Both the position numbers and the translations under genes were made by a program. Below are positions 45,398 through 53,870 of a stretch of 64,000 bases of DNA, piece by piece (position 1 is the first letter of the stretch; each line of letters opens with the position of its first letter). Origin of the DNA: Dehalococcoidia bacterium. Lineage in GTDB: Bacteria > Chloroflexota > Dehalococcoidia > UBA2979. Below the pieces are notes generated by a model. That model was not told the DNA's origin. It worked only from the letters and a program-made list of their open reading frames with translations, and did not search any database. The stretch covers positions 1-64,000 of the forward strand of contig SHYS01000001.1 in NCBI GenBank assembly GCA_009692685.1. The letters run 5' to 3'.

Positions 45398-46414
45398 ATG
45401 GCACAGGAAGAGCGCGGTCCCGTCCACGCCCCGGAGCTCGATGGCGGCGACTGGCTGCAGGGCGGCCCGGTGCAGATCCACGGTCACGGCAAGCCGGTGC
45501 TGGTCGGCTTCTGGGACTGCACCTGCGTCAACTGCCTGCGCACGCTGCCGTACCTCAAGGAGTGGCACCGCCGCTACGAGGCGATGGACCTCACCGTCGT
45601 CGGGGTGCACACACCGGAGTGCTCATTAGCCCGGAACGCCGAGCATGTGCGGCGTGCCATCGTGCACCTCGAGCTGCCGTACCCCGTTGTCCTCGATGCG
45701 AGCGGAGCGATCTGGCAGGCGTATGCCAATCGCTACTGGCCGGCCAAGTACTTCATCGATGCGCGGGGCTACATCCGCGCGACCCACTTCGGCGAGGGTG
45801 GCTACATCGAGTCCGAGCTGGCGATCCAGACACTGCTGCGCGAGCAGATCAACTGCGATCCGAATGCCGCGTTCCCGGAGCCGAGGGCGCCCCTCCGCAT
45901 CGAGGACGTGCCTGGAGCGGTCTGTTACCGCGTGACGCCCGAGCTCTACTGCGGCTTCCAGCGCGGTGTGATCGGCAACGTCGGGGAGGTTTCGCCGGAC
46001 CGGCCCCAGAACTACCTCGATCCGGGGCGGCACCTCGAGGGCATGTTCTACTTCGAAGGCGAATGGCTGCTCGGCGGCGAGAACTTGGCGCGACCGTTCG
46101 GTGCCGCGCGCGGGAAGCCGAGTCGAATGCACCTCGGCTACATGGGTGCGGACGTGAACCTCGTGCTGCACCCGCCGCTGGCGGGCGGAGGCGCGACACT
46201 GCGCGTACTCTGCGATGGCGCGCCGGTGGAGGCCGCGCATGCGGGCGACGACGTCCGAGGTGGCGTAGCCACGATCGATGTGCCGCGGATGTACTCGCTG
46301 GTGAAGGATGTCGACGTACAGCACCACGACCTGGTGCTGGAGACCGAGTCGGACGGCCTGGCGGCGTTCGCGTTCACTTCCTGCGTCGTCGGTCAGCCCG
46401 AGCCGAGACGGTAA
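45398..46414 (+). CDS. TlpA/DipZ-like thioredoxin protein without signal peptide
   Basis: 338 residues. WDCTCVNCLRTLPYLKEW carries Cys43-Val-Asn-Cys46 plus an extra Cys41. VVGVHTPE, YPVVLDASGAIWQAYANRYW and PAKYFIDARGYI match the first domain of the lipoprotein at 1068-2192, and the second domain (GMFYFEGEWLLGGENLAR, YSLVKDVDVQHHDLVLE) matches too. No signal peptide or lipobox, so probably cytoplasmic. The start is ATG 45398 with GGAGGGG nine bases upstream; a longer reading overlaps the aminopeptidase end. Confidence 0.85.
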   Translation: MAQEERGPVHAPELDGGDWLQGGPVQIHGHGKPVLVGFWDCTCVNCLRTLPYLKEWHRRYEAMDLTVVGVHTPECSLARNAEHVRRAIVHLELPYPVVLDASGAIWQAYANRYWPAKYFIDARGYIRATHFGEGGYIESELAIQTLLREQINCDPNAAFPEPRAPLRIEDVPGAVCYRVTPELYCGFQRGVIGNVGEVSPDRPQNYLDPGRHLEGMFYFEGEWLLGGENLARPFGAARGKPSRMHLGYMGADVNLVLHPPLAGGGATLRVLCDGAPVEAAHAGDDVRGGVATIDVPRMYSLVKDVDVQHHDLVLETESDGLAAFAFTSCVVGQPEPRR

Positions 46415-46442
46415 GTCCGAGGAGAGCCGATGGGGATTCGCC

Positions 46443-47246
46443 ATGCCCGTCGTTGAGTTGAACGGCATTGAGCTGTACTACGAGTCGCACGGCGAGGTGG
46501 ATGGCCGCCCGGTCGTCACCTTCCTGCACGGGGCGGGCGGCAACCACATCTCGTGGTGGCAGCAGGTGCCCGTCTTCAGCCAGAAGTATCGCTGCATCAC
46601 CATCGACCATCGCGGATTCGGGCGCTCCACGGACCCCGAGAAGCTCGGCTCGACGCGTTACATCGAGGACCTCGAAGCGCTGCTCGCGCACCTCGATGTG
46701 GAGCGCACCGCGCTCGTGGCGCAATCGATGGGCGGGATCGCTGCCTTCGGGTACGCGGTGCGCCACCCAGAGCGCGTGACCGCTCTTGCGATGGCGGACA
46801 ACTGGGGCTGGTTCGACTGGCCGGAGCTGCGCGAGCGCTGGAACGCGCTGCGTGACGAGCGATCAGAGGACCCGCCGGCGCCCGGCGGCATGGGCAAGCG
46901 CTACCGCGCGGAGCACCCTCGCGGGGTGTTCCTGTACCAGCAGATCGGCGCGCTCAACCCGCCCCGAGATCCGGGGACGCCGTTCCTGAGCGGGGGCGGC
47001 GTGACGAAGAGCGACCTTGCGCGCCTCAGCATACCGACGCTGTGGCTCGTGGGCGCTGAGGACCCGACGGTGCCGCCGGAGATCATCCGGGAGATGCACG
47101 CACTCACCCCCGGCTCGACATACCTCGAGGTACCCGGGAGCGGCCATTCCGTCTATTTCGAAGATGCCGCCACCTTCAACCAGCACGTGGGGGCGTTTCT
47201 CGAGCAGCACGTTTCTGTAGTGGGAACCGCTGTCGAGGGCTCGTAA
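46443..47246 (+). CDS. Alpha/beta-fold hydrolase
   Basis: 267 residues. FLHGAGGNHISWWQQVPVFS (oxyanion HG), DHRGFGRS, nucleophile Ser95 in AQSMGG, acid in LVGAEDPTVPP and His in SGHSVYF complete the triad. Resembles haloperoxidase/epoxide hydrolase-like esterases; substrate unknown. Follows the TlpA-like gene after 28 bases and may be in its transcript. Confidence 0.9.
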   Translation: MPVVELNGIELYYESHGEVDGRPVVTFLHGAGGNHISWWQQVPVFSQKYRCITIDHRGFGRSTDPEKLGSTRYIEDLEALLAHLDVERTALVAQSMGGIAAFGYAVRHPERVTALAMADNWGWFDWPELRERWNALRDERSEDPPAPGGMGKRYRAEHPRGVFLYQQIGALNPPRDPGTPFLSGGGVTKSDLARLSIPTLWLVGAEDPTVPPEIIREMHALTPGSTYLEVPGSGHSVYFEDAATFNQHVGAFLEQHVSVVGTAVEGS

Positions 47247-47339
47247 ACGCATGTGTAGTGGGATGCCCTGTAGCCACTGGCGCCTCGATGCCCCCACAAT
47301 GATGGTCAACGACGACTACCGGGCGACCTCGGAGCCAAC

Positions 47340-47789
47340 GTGCGCAAGCTGAACGTCTTTTTCGATGTCGATAACACCCTCATCATGTGGAACGGCAAGC
47401 TGCGGAACCACACTCGCGAGGTCTTTGAGCACCTCCAGGAGGCCGGGCACACGATCTACATCTGGTCCGGTGTCGGCATCCGCCGCTGGGACATGAGGCG
47501 TCACGAGCTCGACCACTTCGTCAAGGACTACTTCATCAAGCCGCTGGACGACCACCACGCGCGCCTCGGGTCGCTGGGTGTCACGGTGCTCCCGGACTTC
47601 GTGATCGACGACCACAAGACCGTGGTCGACGCGTTCGGTGGCTACCACATCTCCGACGTGGCGAAGCCCGACGACGCCGAACTCCTCGAGGTGCTGCGCC
47701 AGATCCACGCCATGGCCAACGGCGACCTGGGTGACCTCGAAACGCCGCTCACCGACGAAGCGGTCGAGGTAGACCAGCCAGCCGGCTAG
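47340..47789 (+). CDS. HAD-like phosphohydrolase
   Basis: 149 residues. NVFFDVDNTLI gives the HAD nucleophile pair (Asp9, Asp11); IYIWSGVGIRRW stands for motif II (Ser), and a Lys in FIKPLDD plus DFVIDDHKT (acidic motif IV) complete the core. No cap domain. GTG start. Its TAG shares bases with the stop of the opposite-strand HDOD gene (CTAG), so the two genes end on the same four bases. Confidence 0.8.
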   Translation: MRKLNVFFDVDNTLIMWNGKLRNHTREVFEHLQEAGHTIYIWSGVGIRRWDMRRHELDHFVKDYFIKPLDDHHARLGSLGVTVLPDFVIDDHKTVVDAFGGYHISDVAKPDDAELLEVLRQIHAMANGDLGDLETPLTDEAVEVDQPAG

Positions 47790-48593
47790 GCGGCGACGAG
47801 GGCACCTCGGAACCACGCGACACGGCGGGCGAGGGTGACTGGACCACCCAGGCTGGCGAGCACGTGTGTGTCGTTCTCTTCCGCTTTCTCGATGAGCCGT
47901 TCGTCATTGGCAAAGAGAACCCAGTCGTCGTAGCCGAGCATGCCCGCGATGCGACGGCCCGTGTTCACGGCCTCACTGATCGGGTTCTCACCCGGGCTGT
48001 GGTGGGCGTTGATGGCGGTCGTCAGCTCCTCGGGGAGCGACCACGAGCCGGCCGCGACGATGCCAGTCTCGATGTGATCAGTGCCGAAGACCTCGCGTTC
48101 CGCTTCGATGGTCGTGGTGCCGCCACGGGCGAGTTCGACGCCCCGCGCGTATTCGACCAGGGCAACGGCGGCCATTGCCAGGCGGCCGACATCGTGCAGC
48201 ATGCCCGCGGTGAAGGCGGAGGAGCGGACTTCCCCCGCGGGCGACGCCGCCACCGCGATCATGCCGGTCGCCGGCAGGTGGTCCCAGAACCAGCTGAGAT
48301 CGACAGACTGGCTCAGGCCATTCGACTGCGCGCGCAGGAGCGTGGCGACCAAGAGCGAGCGCGCGTTCCGAAATCCGATGCGCACGATGGGCGTCGGCGA
48401 CGCGCACGATGGGCGTGTTGGTACCGGACGCCGCCGAGTTCGCGGCGCGGAGCACCGAGGCGGTGAGCCCAGGATCCGCCTCGATGATTGCCGCTACCTC
48501 GGCCATGGAAGAGTCGAGGTTCATCAGCAGTGCCATCGCGCGAGCGTGGGCACCGGGTAGCGGCGGCACAGGGACGTGCGTGACCATCGGCAT
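47786..48593 (-). pseudogene. HDOD domain protein with a frameshift
   Basis: The first part reads PPLPGAHARAMALLMNLDSS, AEVAAIIEADPGLTASVLRA and ANSAASGTNTPIVRVADA, the start of an HDOD domain. The frame then shifts near 48392-48399, where GCGCACGATGGGCGT occurs twice 21 bases apart; an extra base separates PIVRVADA from IGFRNARSLLVATLL. The second part continues normally (FTAGMLHDVGRLAMA, LPEELTTAINAHHSP). HDOD proteins act in signalling and regulation of motility and the cell cycle. One base from intact, so a sequence error is possible. Confidence 0.8.
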
Positions 48594-48735
48594 CCCGTGT
48601 TTCCAGACCGGCGAGTGCGCCGGCCCACACTCCGATCATCGACCGCGTTCTCAGGCCGCGCGTTGAGGGGCTGGCGTATACCTGATGCTCGGCTGACTGG
48701 TGGCTGCTGCCGCAGGGGGTCGAACGGCAGTGGCG

Positions 48736-49515
48736 CTAGGAGGCGAAGCGTCCCGCGCCGGAGCCGAGGTGCGCTCGTAACGCCTCCGAGATGCGTCGGC
48801 GTTCGAGCATCGCCACGGCTGGTACCGGCGCCGTGCTGGCGGGATCCGCGGAATCCGCGAAGTTCGCGAGGGCGATCGCCGCCCTCGAATCTCGCCCCAT
48901 GCGCAGGAGCGGCTCCACGATGGTCCAGAGCGAGACACCCTCGTGGCGTTCGGGTCGTGTACTGGCGTACACCGCCCAGTCGAGGGCGCGCTCGCGCACG
49001 TCATAATGTGAAAAGAGGCGGTACTCGGGGTCCCAGCGCTGGGTGTCCTCGAAGCAGCGCGCCGCCCAGTCGATGGGCAGCGGACGATCCGAGTTCGAGT
49101 CGGGATCGAGGGCAGGCAGCCAGAGGGCGGTCGCGAGCGCGAGGGGTGACTGGGGGTAATCGACGCCGCTCGCTGCCCACGACAGGGCGTGGGCAGCGCA
49201 GAGCGCCGCCTCGACCCGCGGATCGATGTCCAGTCCGGCACCGAGGAGTACGCGGGTCACGAGGATGTGCGCGATGAAGCGCCCCTCGGCGTCGTCGTGT
49301 GGCCGCTCGCCTGTAGGCAGTACGAACGCCGTCGCGTCTTGCTCCGGCGCGAAGCACGCGAACGTTGCGGTGAGTCCGCTGTCGTACTCCACCGCCCCCG
49401 GCTGGCCCTGGGTCGCCATCAGGCGATCGAGGTCCTCGGGATCGGCGACCGCACCTGTGTCGCGGACCGAGGGCCAGAGGCGCTGGGCTAGGTCGAGGAT
49501 GGGACTTTCGGACAT
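48736..49515 (-). CDS. Hypothetical protein
   Basis: 259 residues, starting MSESPILDLAQRLWPSVRD. Mostly helical and acidic, with no transmembrane segment or known motif; WAARCFEDTQRWDPEYRLFS is a Trp/Arg-rich stretch in the middle. Divergent from the DUF192 lipoprotein. Codon use like its neighbours supports a real gene. No family recognised. Confidence 0.65.
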   Translation of the reverse strand: MSESPILDLAQRLWPSVRDTGAVADPEDLDRLMATQGQPGAVEYDSGLTATFACFAPEQDATAFVLPTGERPHDDAEGRFIAHILVTRVLLGAGLDIDPRVEAALCAAHALSWAASGVDYPQSPLALATALWLPALDPDSNSDRPLPIDWAARCFEDTQRWDPEYRLFSHYDVRERALDWAVYASTRPERHEGVSLWTIVEPLLRMGRDSRAAIALANFADSADPASTAPVPAVAMLERRRISEALRAHLGSGAGRFAS

Positions 49516-49570
49516 ACCTCGATGGTGTGTGGCTGCGGGGGCGCTGTCAACGAGCGGCCCGTACCATCGA

Positions 49571-50161
49571 GTGGTGAAGAGCTACCACCGCCCCATCGCG
49601 ATGCTGTACGCGTGGCTTCTGGCGGTCGCGTTGCTTGCGACCGGCTGCAGCGCATCGGGCGAGCCCGCCATGCGCGGGGAGTACGTGCCGACGCCGTTCG
49701 CTTTGGCGGCCGCGGCGACGGCCGAGATCGCCGGTGAGCCGGTCGCATCAACGGCGTCGATTCCGATCGAGCGGCTGCCTGTCGCGGAGTTCATGCGCTC
49801 GGGCACGGGTGAGGCGCCACGCCTCGCCATCGAGGTGCTGCCACTGGGGGAGTTCACGATCGGGTTGTCGGGCCGTCGAGTGCTGGGCGAGCGCGGGATG
49901 CTGTTCGACTACGGCGTGCCCGGGCAGACGGGTGCGTTCTGGATGAAGAACACCCACATCGACCTCGACATTGCGTTTATCGATGAGAGTCTGCGGATCG
50001 TGTCGATCCGTAGGATGCGCGCGGAGTCCGAGGAGTTCGTGCACTCCTCGGTGCCATACCGGTCAGCCCTCGAGGCTCTGGCCGGCTGGTATGCCGCCCA
50101 CGGCATACGTGAGGGCGACCTAGTCCGCTACGCGCCGCCAGCGGTGCCGCCTACGCCCTGA
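49571..50161 (+). CDS. DUF192 family lipoprotein
   Basis: About 196 residues. Signal with a lipobox LLATGC (Cys at about residue 24), a short linker, then the DUF192 core: GRRVLGERGMLFDYGVP, FWMKNTHIDLDIAFID, IRRMRAESEEFVHSS and ALEALAGWYAAHGIREGDLV. The family (ProQ-like fold) is of unknown function and often secreted. GTG start at 49571 or 49574. Its last 34 bases overlap the ABM gene on the opposite strand. Confidence 0.85.
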   Translation: MVKSYHRPIAMLYAWLLAVALLATGCSASGEPAMRGEYVPTPFALAAAATAEIAGEPVASTASIPIERLPVAEFMRSGTGEAPRLAIEVLPLGEFTIGLSGRRVLGERGMLFDYGVPGQTGAFWMKNTHIDLDIAFIDESLRIVSIRRMRAESEEFVHSSVPYRSALEALAGWYAAHGIREGDLVRYAPPAVPPTP

Positions 50162-50466
50162 ACTCCGGCGTTACCAGCCATCAGGTCGATCTCGTCGACG
50201 CCATGCCACTCGGGATCCTCTTCGAGGCACGAGCGCATGAGTTCGTAGACCTTGTTCTGTCCCGGGCTCTCGGCGTTGCGGCGGTAATCCTCTTTGTCCG
50301 TGAACATCGCCACCAGCCAGAGTGCGTTCGGCTCGGTGTCGGACCGGAAGACGTGGCTGAAGAGCCAGCCCGGCATGCGCTCGGCGTTGCGCATGCTGTG
50401 GAACTGGGTGAGGAGGAACGGCTCCGCGCCCGGCTTGACCGTCATCCTGGCGATGGTGCCCCACAT
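50128..50466 (-). CDS. Antibiotic biosynthesis monooxygenase (ABM) family protein
   Basis: 112 residues, a single ferredoxin-like ABM fold: GTIARMTVKPGAEPFLLTQF, GWLFSHVFRSDTEPNALWLV and DKEDYRRNAESPGQNKVYEL. Some members oxidise quinols or haem; many have unknown function. Gly-rich end (GVQGVGGTAGGA). Convergent with the DUF192 gene. Confidence 0.82.
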   Translation of the reverse strand: MWGTIARMTVKPGAEPFLLTQFHSMRNAERMPGWLFSHVFRSDTEPNALWLVAMFTDKEDYRRNAESPGQNKVYELMRSCLEEDPEWHGVDEIDLMAGNAGVQGVGGTAGGA

Positions 50467-50597
50467 TGGATGTCTCCTCCTGGCTCTGTTCGGTGATTGT
50501 ACGAGGCGACACGCGGCCCCCGGGAGGCTGCCTCGCTATACTCGATCACCGCAAGACCTGAACGCCCTCGGGGGGCGGTGTGGAAAAGGGGGCGGCC

Positions 50598-51269
50598 ATG
50601 TCCGGTCAACAGATTGAGGTCGTCCAGGATGGGATCAGTGTCAGCGGCTACCTCGCGGAACCCGCGGGCACGCCGATCGCCGGGCTGATCGTCATCCAGG
50701 AGTGGTGGGGCCTGAACCACGACATCAAGAACATCGCGGACCGCTACGCAGCCGATGGCTTCCTCGCGCTGGCGCCGGACATGTACCACGGCACCATGGC
50801 TACCGAGCCTGACGAGGCGCGTAAGTACGCGATGGGCCTTGACAGAGACCTTGCCGCGCGTGAGATCGATGCCGCGATCAAGTGGCTGAAGTCGAACAGG
50901 GGTGTCGCAAAGGTCGGCTGCACCGGGTTCTGCATGGGCGGGGGGCTGACTCTGGCGACCGCGATCCGGCCCGGCTCCAACGTCGACGCGGTGCACGTCT
51001 ACTACGGCGGCGGGATGCCGGACGCGGAGACGATCGGGCGCATCAAGGTGCCGGTGATGGGTTCCTACGGCGCGAACGACGGGGGCATCCCGGTCGCGCA
51101 GGTCGAGATGCTGCGCGACACCCTGGTGAAGGCGGGGGTGGAGGCCGACGTCAAGATCTACGAGGGCGCGGGCCACTCCTTCTTCAACGACGGTCCTGCT
51201 CACCACGAACCCTCCGCTGCCGACTCGTGGAAGCGCTCGTGCGCGTGGTTCCGAAAGCACCTCAGCTGA
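50598..51269 (+). CDS. Dienelactone hydrolase family protein
   Basis: 223 residues. The nucleophile is Cys112 in GFCMGGGLTL (the family's typical Cys instead of Ser); LIVIQEWWGLNHDIKNIADR, GANDGGIP (Asp) and GAGHSFFND (His) complete the triad. ATG 50598, with AAGGGGG upstream, gives the natural start. The end overlaps the MFS gene start. Hydrolyses dienelactones or related esters in aromatic-acid degradation; actual substrate unknown. Confidence 0.93.
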   Translation: MSGQQIEVVQDGISVSGYLAEPAGTPIAGLIVIQEWWGLNHDIKNIADRYAADGFLALAPDMYHGTMATEPDEARKYAMGLDRDLAAREIDAAIKWLKSNRGVAKVGCTGFCMGGGLTLATAIRPGSNVDAVHVYYGGGMPDAETIGRIKVPVMGSYGANDGGIPVAQVEMLRDTLVKAGVEADVKIYEGAGHSFFNDGPAHHEPSAADSWKRSCAWFRKHLS

Positions 51270-52552
51270 CCGCAGCCGTCGAGGACGATTCGGGCATCGA
51301 GGCGCCGCCGGACGCGTGGGTGGTGTTGCCCGCCACGGGTGGGGGCTGGCTGCCCGCCTCACTCGAGGCGCTGCGCTACCGGGACTTTCGCCTGCTCCTC
51401 GGCGGGCTGTTCATGGCCCTGAGCGGCTGGTGGATGATCATCGTCGCGCAGGGCTGGCTGGTCCTGGAGATGACGAACAGCGCCTCGATGGTGGCGCTGG
51501 CGGGCGCGATGCTCTCCTTGCCGTTCCTTGTGCTCGGTCCGTTCTCGGGCGTGATCGCCGATCGTGTCTACCGTAGGCACCTGCTGATCGGGACGCGCTC
51601 GACGGTTTCGACGCTGATGTTCATCGAGGGCACGCTCATCCTCAGCGGCCACGCGCAGATATGGCACCTGCTCGTGCTCGCGTTCGCCTCGGGCTGCGTC
51701 TTTGCGATGGACATTCCGGCGCGCCAGTCACTCATCCCGGACACCGTCCCTCCGCGGGTGGTGGCGAACGCGGTCGCCGTGAACGTGGCGCTCTTCTCGC
51801 TGACCACCATCGCTGGGCCGATCGCGGGCGCGTTCACGCTCGTGGCGTTCGGCGCAGGTGGGTGTTTCATCGCGAACGGCGTGGGGAACGCCGCGCTCGC
51901 CGCCTCGATCGCGGGGATGCGGATCCCGAGGCGCACGCGAGCAGGCGCGCTCAACGTCACGGGCGACTTCATGAGCGGCGTTCGCTACGTGCGGGGCGAG
52001 CCGGTCCTGCTCCTGCTGCTCGCGGTCGGCCTGATCATGACACTGACCGGCCGCAACTGGCAGCAGCTGGCGCCCGTCTTCGTACGCGACGTGTACCTGC
52101 GAGGCGAGGGCGGCCTGGGTGCGATCTACACCGCGGCCGGCGTCGGCGCGGCGGTCGGCGCGATGGCGCTCGTGCCGCTGTCGGGCGTGCGCCGTCGCGC
52201 GCCGCTGTTTGCGGGCGGTCTCGCGATCGCCCTCAGCGCGACCGTGGGCTTCGCGCTCAGCCCGAGCCTGCTGCCAGCCGTGGCCTGCGTGCTGGTGATC
52301 GGCCTTGGGCTCCAGGTCATCGAGACGCTGACGCAGACGGTGCTGCTGGTGGAGACGCCGGAGCACTACCGAGGCCGCGTGATGTCGATCTCGAGCCTGC
52401 TCTGGGGGCTCCAGCCGATTGGCGTGCTGGCCGCTGGTGTCGTCGCGGACCTCGCCGGGCCGCAGATCGCCATCGGCAGCGGTGCAGCGGTGGCGGCGGG
52501 ACTGCTCTGCGTGCTGTACACCCGGGCGCGGTCCGCGTGGCGCGTCTTCTGA
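51239..52552 (+). CDS. MFS-type exporter (MFS_3, EntS-like)
   Basis: About 437 residues, with about 11-12 helices. ALRYRDFRLLLGGLFMALSG starts the fold; GPFSGVIADRVYRRHLLIG is the loop 2-3 motif, IPARQSLIPDTVP and YRGRVMSISSLLWG are typical of the enterobactin-exporter-like group. Several GTG codons at 51227-51245 can start it; all overlap the dienelactone hydrolase end, so the genes are coupled. Substrate unknown. Confidence 0.88.
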   Translation: MRVVPKAPQLTAAVEDDSGIEAPPDAWVVLPATGGGWLPASLEALRYRDFRLLLGGLFMALSGWWMIIVAQGWLVLEMTNSASMVALAGAMLSLPFLVLGPFSGVIADRVYRRHLLIGTRSTVSTLMFIEGTLILSGHAQIWHLLVLAFASGCVFAMDIPARQSLIPDTVPPRVVANAVAVNVALFSLTTIAGPIAGAFTLVAFGAGGCFIANGVGNAALAASIAGMRIPRRTRAGALNVTGDFMSGVRYVRGEPVLLLLLAVGLIMTLTGRNWQQLAPVFVRDVYLRGEGGLGAIYTAAGVGAAVGAMALVPLSGVRRRAPLFAGGLAIALSATVGFALSPSLLPAVACVLVIGLGLQVIETLTQTVLLVETPEHYRGRVMSISSLLWGLQPIGVLAAGVVADLAGPQIAIGSGAAVAAGLLCVLYTRARSAWRVF

Positions 52553-52634
52553 GGCCGATCCGCCGCGAAGCACGATTCGTTCCTACGATGAACCCGGAGA
52601 TCGAGGCGATGCTCGGACGCGGGAGGTCAGGGAC

Positions 52635-53561
52635 GTGACGCAGGAGCCTGTCCCTCCGGCGCAGCGGATGCCGGGCGAGGACTTCCCTACCGGGCCAGAG
52701 GTCGGTGAGTGCTTCCCGGACTACACGCTGCACGACCAGCACAACGAGCACGTCGGCATCGAGGCCGCGCGCGCCGGCCGGAAAGCGTTCATCGTGCTGC
52801 AGCGCTCGGCGCGCTGGTGAATGTACTGCCGCACGCAGCTCGTGGAGCTGCAACGAGCACTGCCGGAGTTCGAGGCGGCTGGCGTCTGGGTCGCGGCTAT
52901 CTCGTACGACCCGCCCGGCGCGCTCGCGCAGTTCTGTGGCGAACACGGCATCACGTACCCCTTCCTCTCCGATGATGGATCGAGGCTGATCCGGCAACTC
53001 GGCATCCTCAACACCCTCATAGAGCCTGACGAGGCGATCTACGGGATTCCCTACCCCGGCGCATACCTGCTCGATGAGAGCGGCGTGATCGTCGCCAAGT
53101 ACTTTCACCGCGAGTACCAGGTGCGCGAGGCACCCTCGTTCGTACTCGAGGAGGGCTTCGGACTGACTCCCAGCCTCGATGGCTACCCTGCGACGAGTAC
53201 GGGCGTTGACGGTGCGACGGTCGAGGTGGTGTTGGGTGCGCCCGACCTCAAGTTCTGGCAGCGGGTGAACCTGCATGTCCGTGTGACGCCACACGAGGGT
53301 TGGACACTCATCGATGAGGCGGTCGTGCGCGTCACTTCGACGGCGGAAGTGCAGATCAAAGCGCCTCGCTACCATGCGGGCAGCGGCGAGGTACGCGTAG
53401 AGTTGCTTTCAGGACTGCGCGGGGGCGAGTCGGTTCACCTCGACGTCACCGTCTCGTGCGTGCTCAGGAACTCCGAGGGCGCAAGCATCGAGCGGACTGT
53501 CGAGGTACGCCTCGATGTACTGGTGGGCACCATGAACAGCGCCCGCCCGGCTGGAGGATAG
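52635..53561 (+). CDS. Predicted selenocysteine peroxiredoxin-like protein (UxxC), in-frame TGA
   Basis: 308 residues if TGA 52818-52820 is read as selenocysteine (residue 62). GTG 52635 has GGAGGTC eight bases upstream. Residues ~20-185 are an AhpC/TSA-type thioredoxin fold: FIVLQRSARW-U62-MYC65-RTQLVELQ, then VAAISYDPPGALAQFCGEHG and GIPYPGAYLLDESGVIVAKY. TGA falls exactly where homologues have Cys or Sec in W[C/U]xxC. Fifteen bases on, a perfect hairpin (52835-52851) is at a SECIS-like distance. From ~185 a DsbD-N/DsbC-like beta domain (LKFWQRVNLHVRVTPHEGW). Prx-like UxxC selenoproteins are known from marine bacteria. Alternative: a nonsense mutation. Confidence 0.75.
52835..52851 (+). promoter_or_regulatory. 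Candidate bacterial SECIS hairpin
   Basis: GCAGCTC-GTG-GAGCTGC: seven perfect base pairs and a three-base loop that starts with G, 21 bases between TGA and the loop. This agrees with published bacterial SECIS patterns (loop about 16-37 bases from UGA, G in the first two loop positions). The bases also encode QLVELQ, so part of the pairing could be chance. Confidence 0.65.
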
Positions 53562-53563
53562 CG

Positions 53564-53731
53564 ATGGGTACGCCGGAGTCTGGCCGTCCCTCGATCGCCG
53601 CCGTCATCTCGAACTGGTGCGAGTACGACGCGCCGTTCGGGACGAAGCTGCGCCTGCTGTTGAAAAACTACGGTCTGCGGTTCGTGCGTCGATCGAACTG
53701 TTGCGGCAACGATGGCGAACCCGGCTGCTGA
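53564..53731 (+). CDS. Mini-protein with Cys-rich tail, next to the selenoprotein
   Basis: 55 residues, ATG two bases after the selenoprotein stop with GGAGGA just upstream, so co-translated. GRPSIAAVISNWCEYDAPFG, then KLRLLLKNYGLRFVRR and a tail SNCCGNDGEPGC ending at the last Cys. Five cysteines in 55 residues. The pattern looks conserved rather than random, but I do not know a named family. It may be a metal-binding or redox partner. Confidence 0.65.
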   Translation: MGTPESGRPSIAAVISNWCEYDAPFGTKLRLLLKNYGLRFVRRSNCCGNDGEPGC

Positions 53732-53870
53732 CAGACCTCGGCGTCGCCCGGTGCGGGCGACCATCACCATGACGGGCACCACAGAGTCGGCCACACGCAT
53801 TGAGGCGCGGCCCGTGAGAAGGCCTCCCATCGAGGGTGTCCTCCAGCGCGGTGGTCCGTAAGATGCCTGC

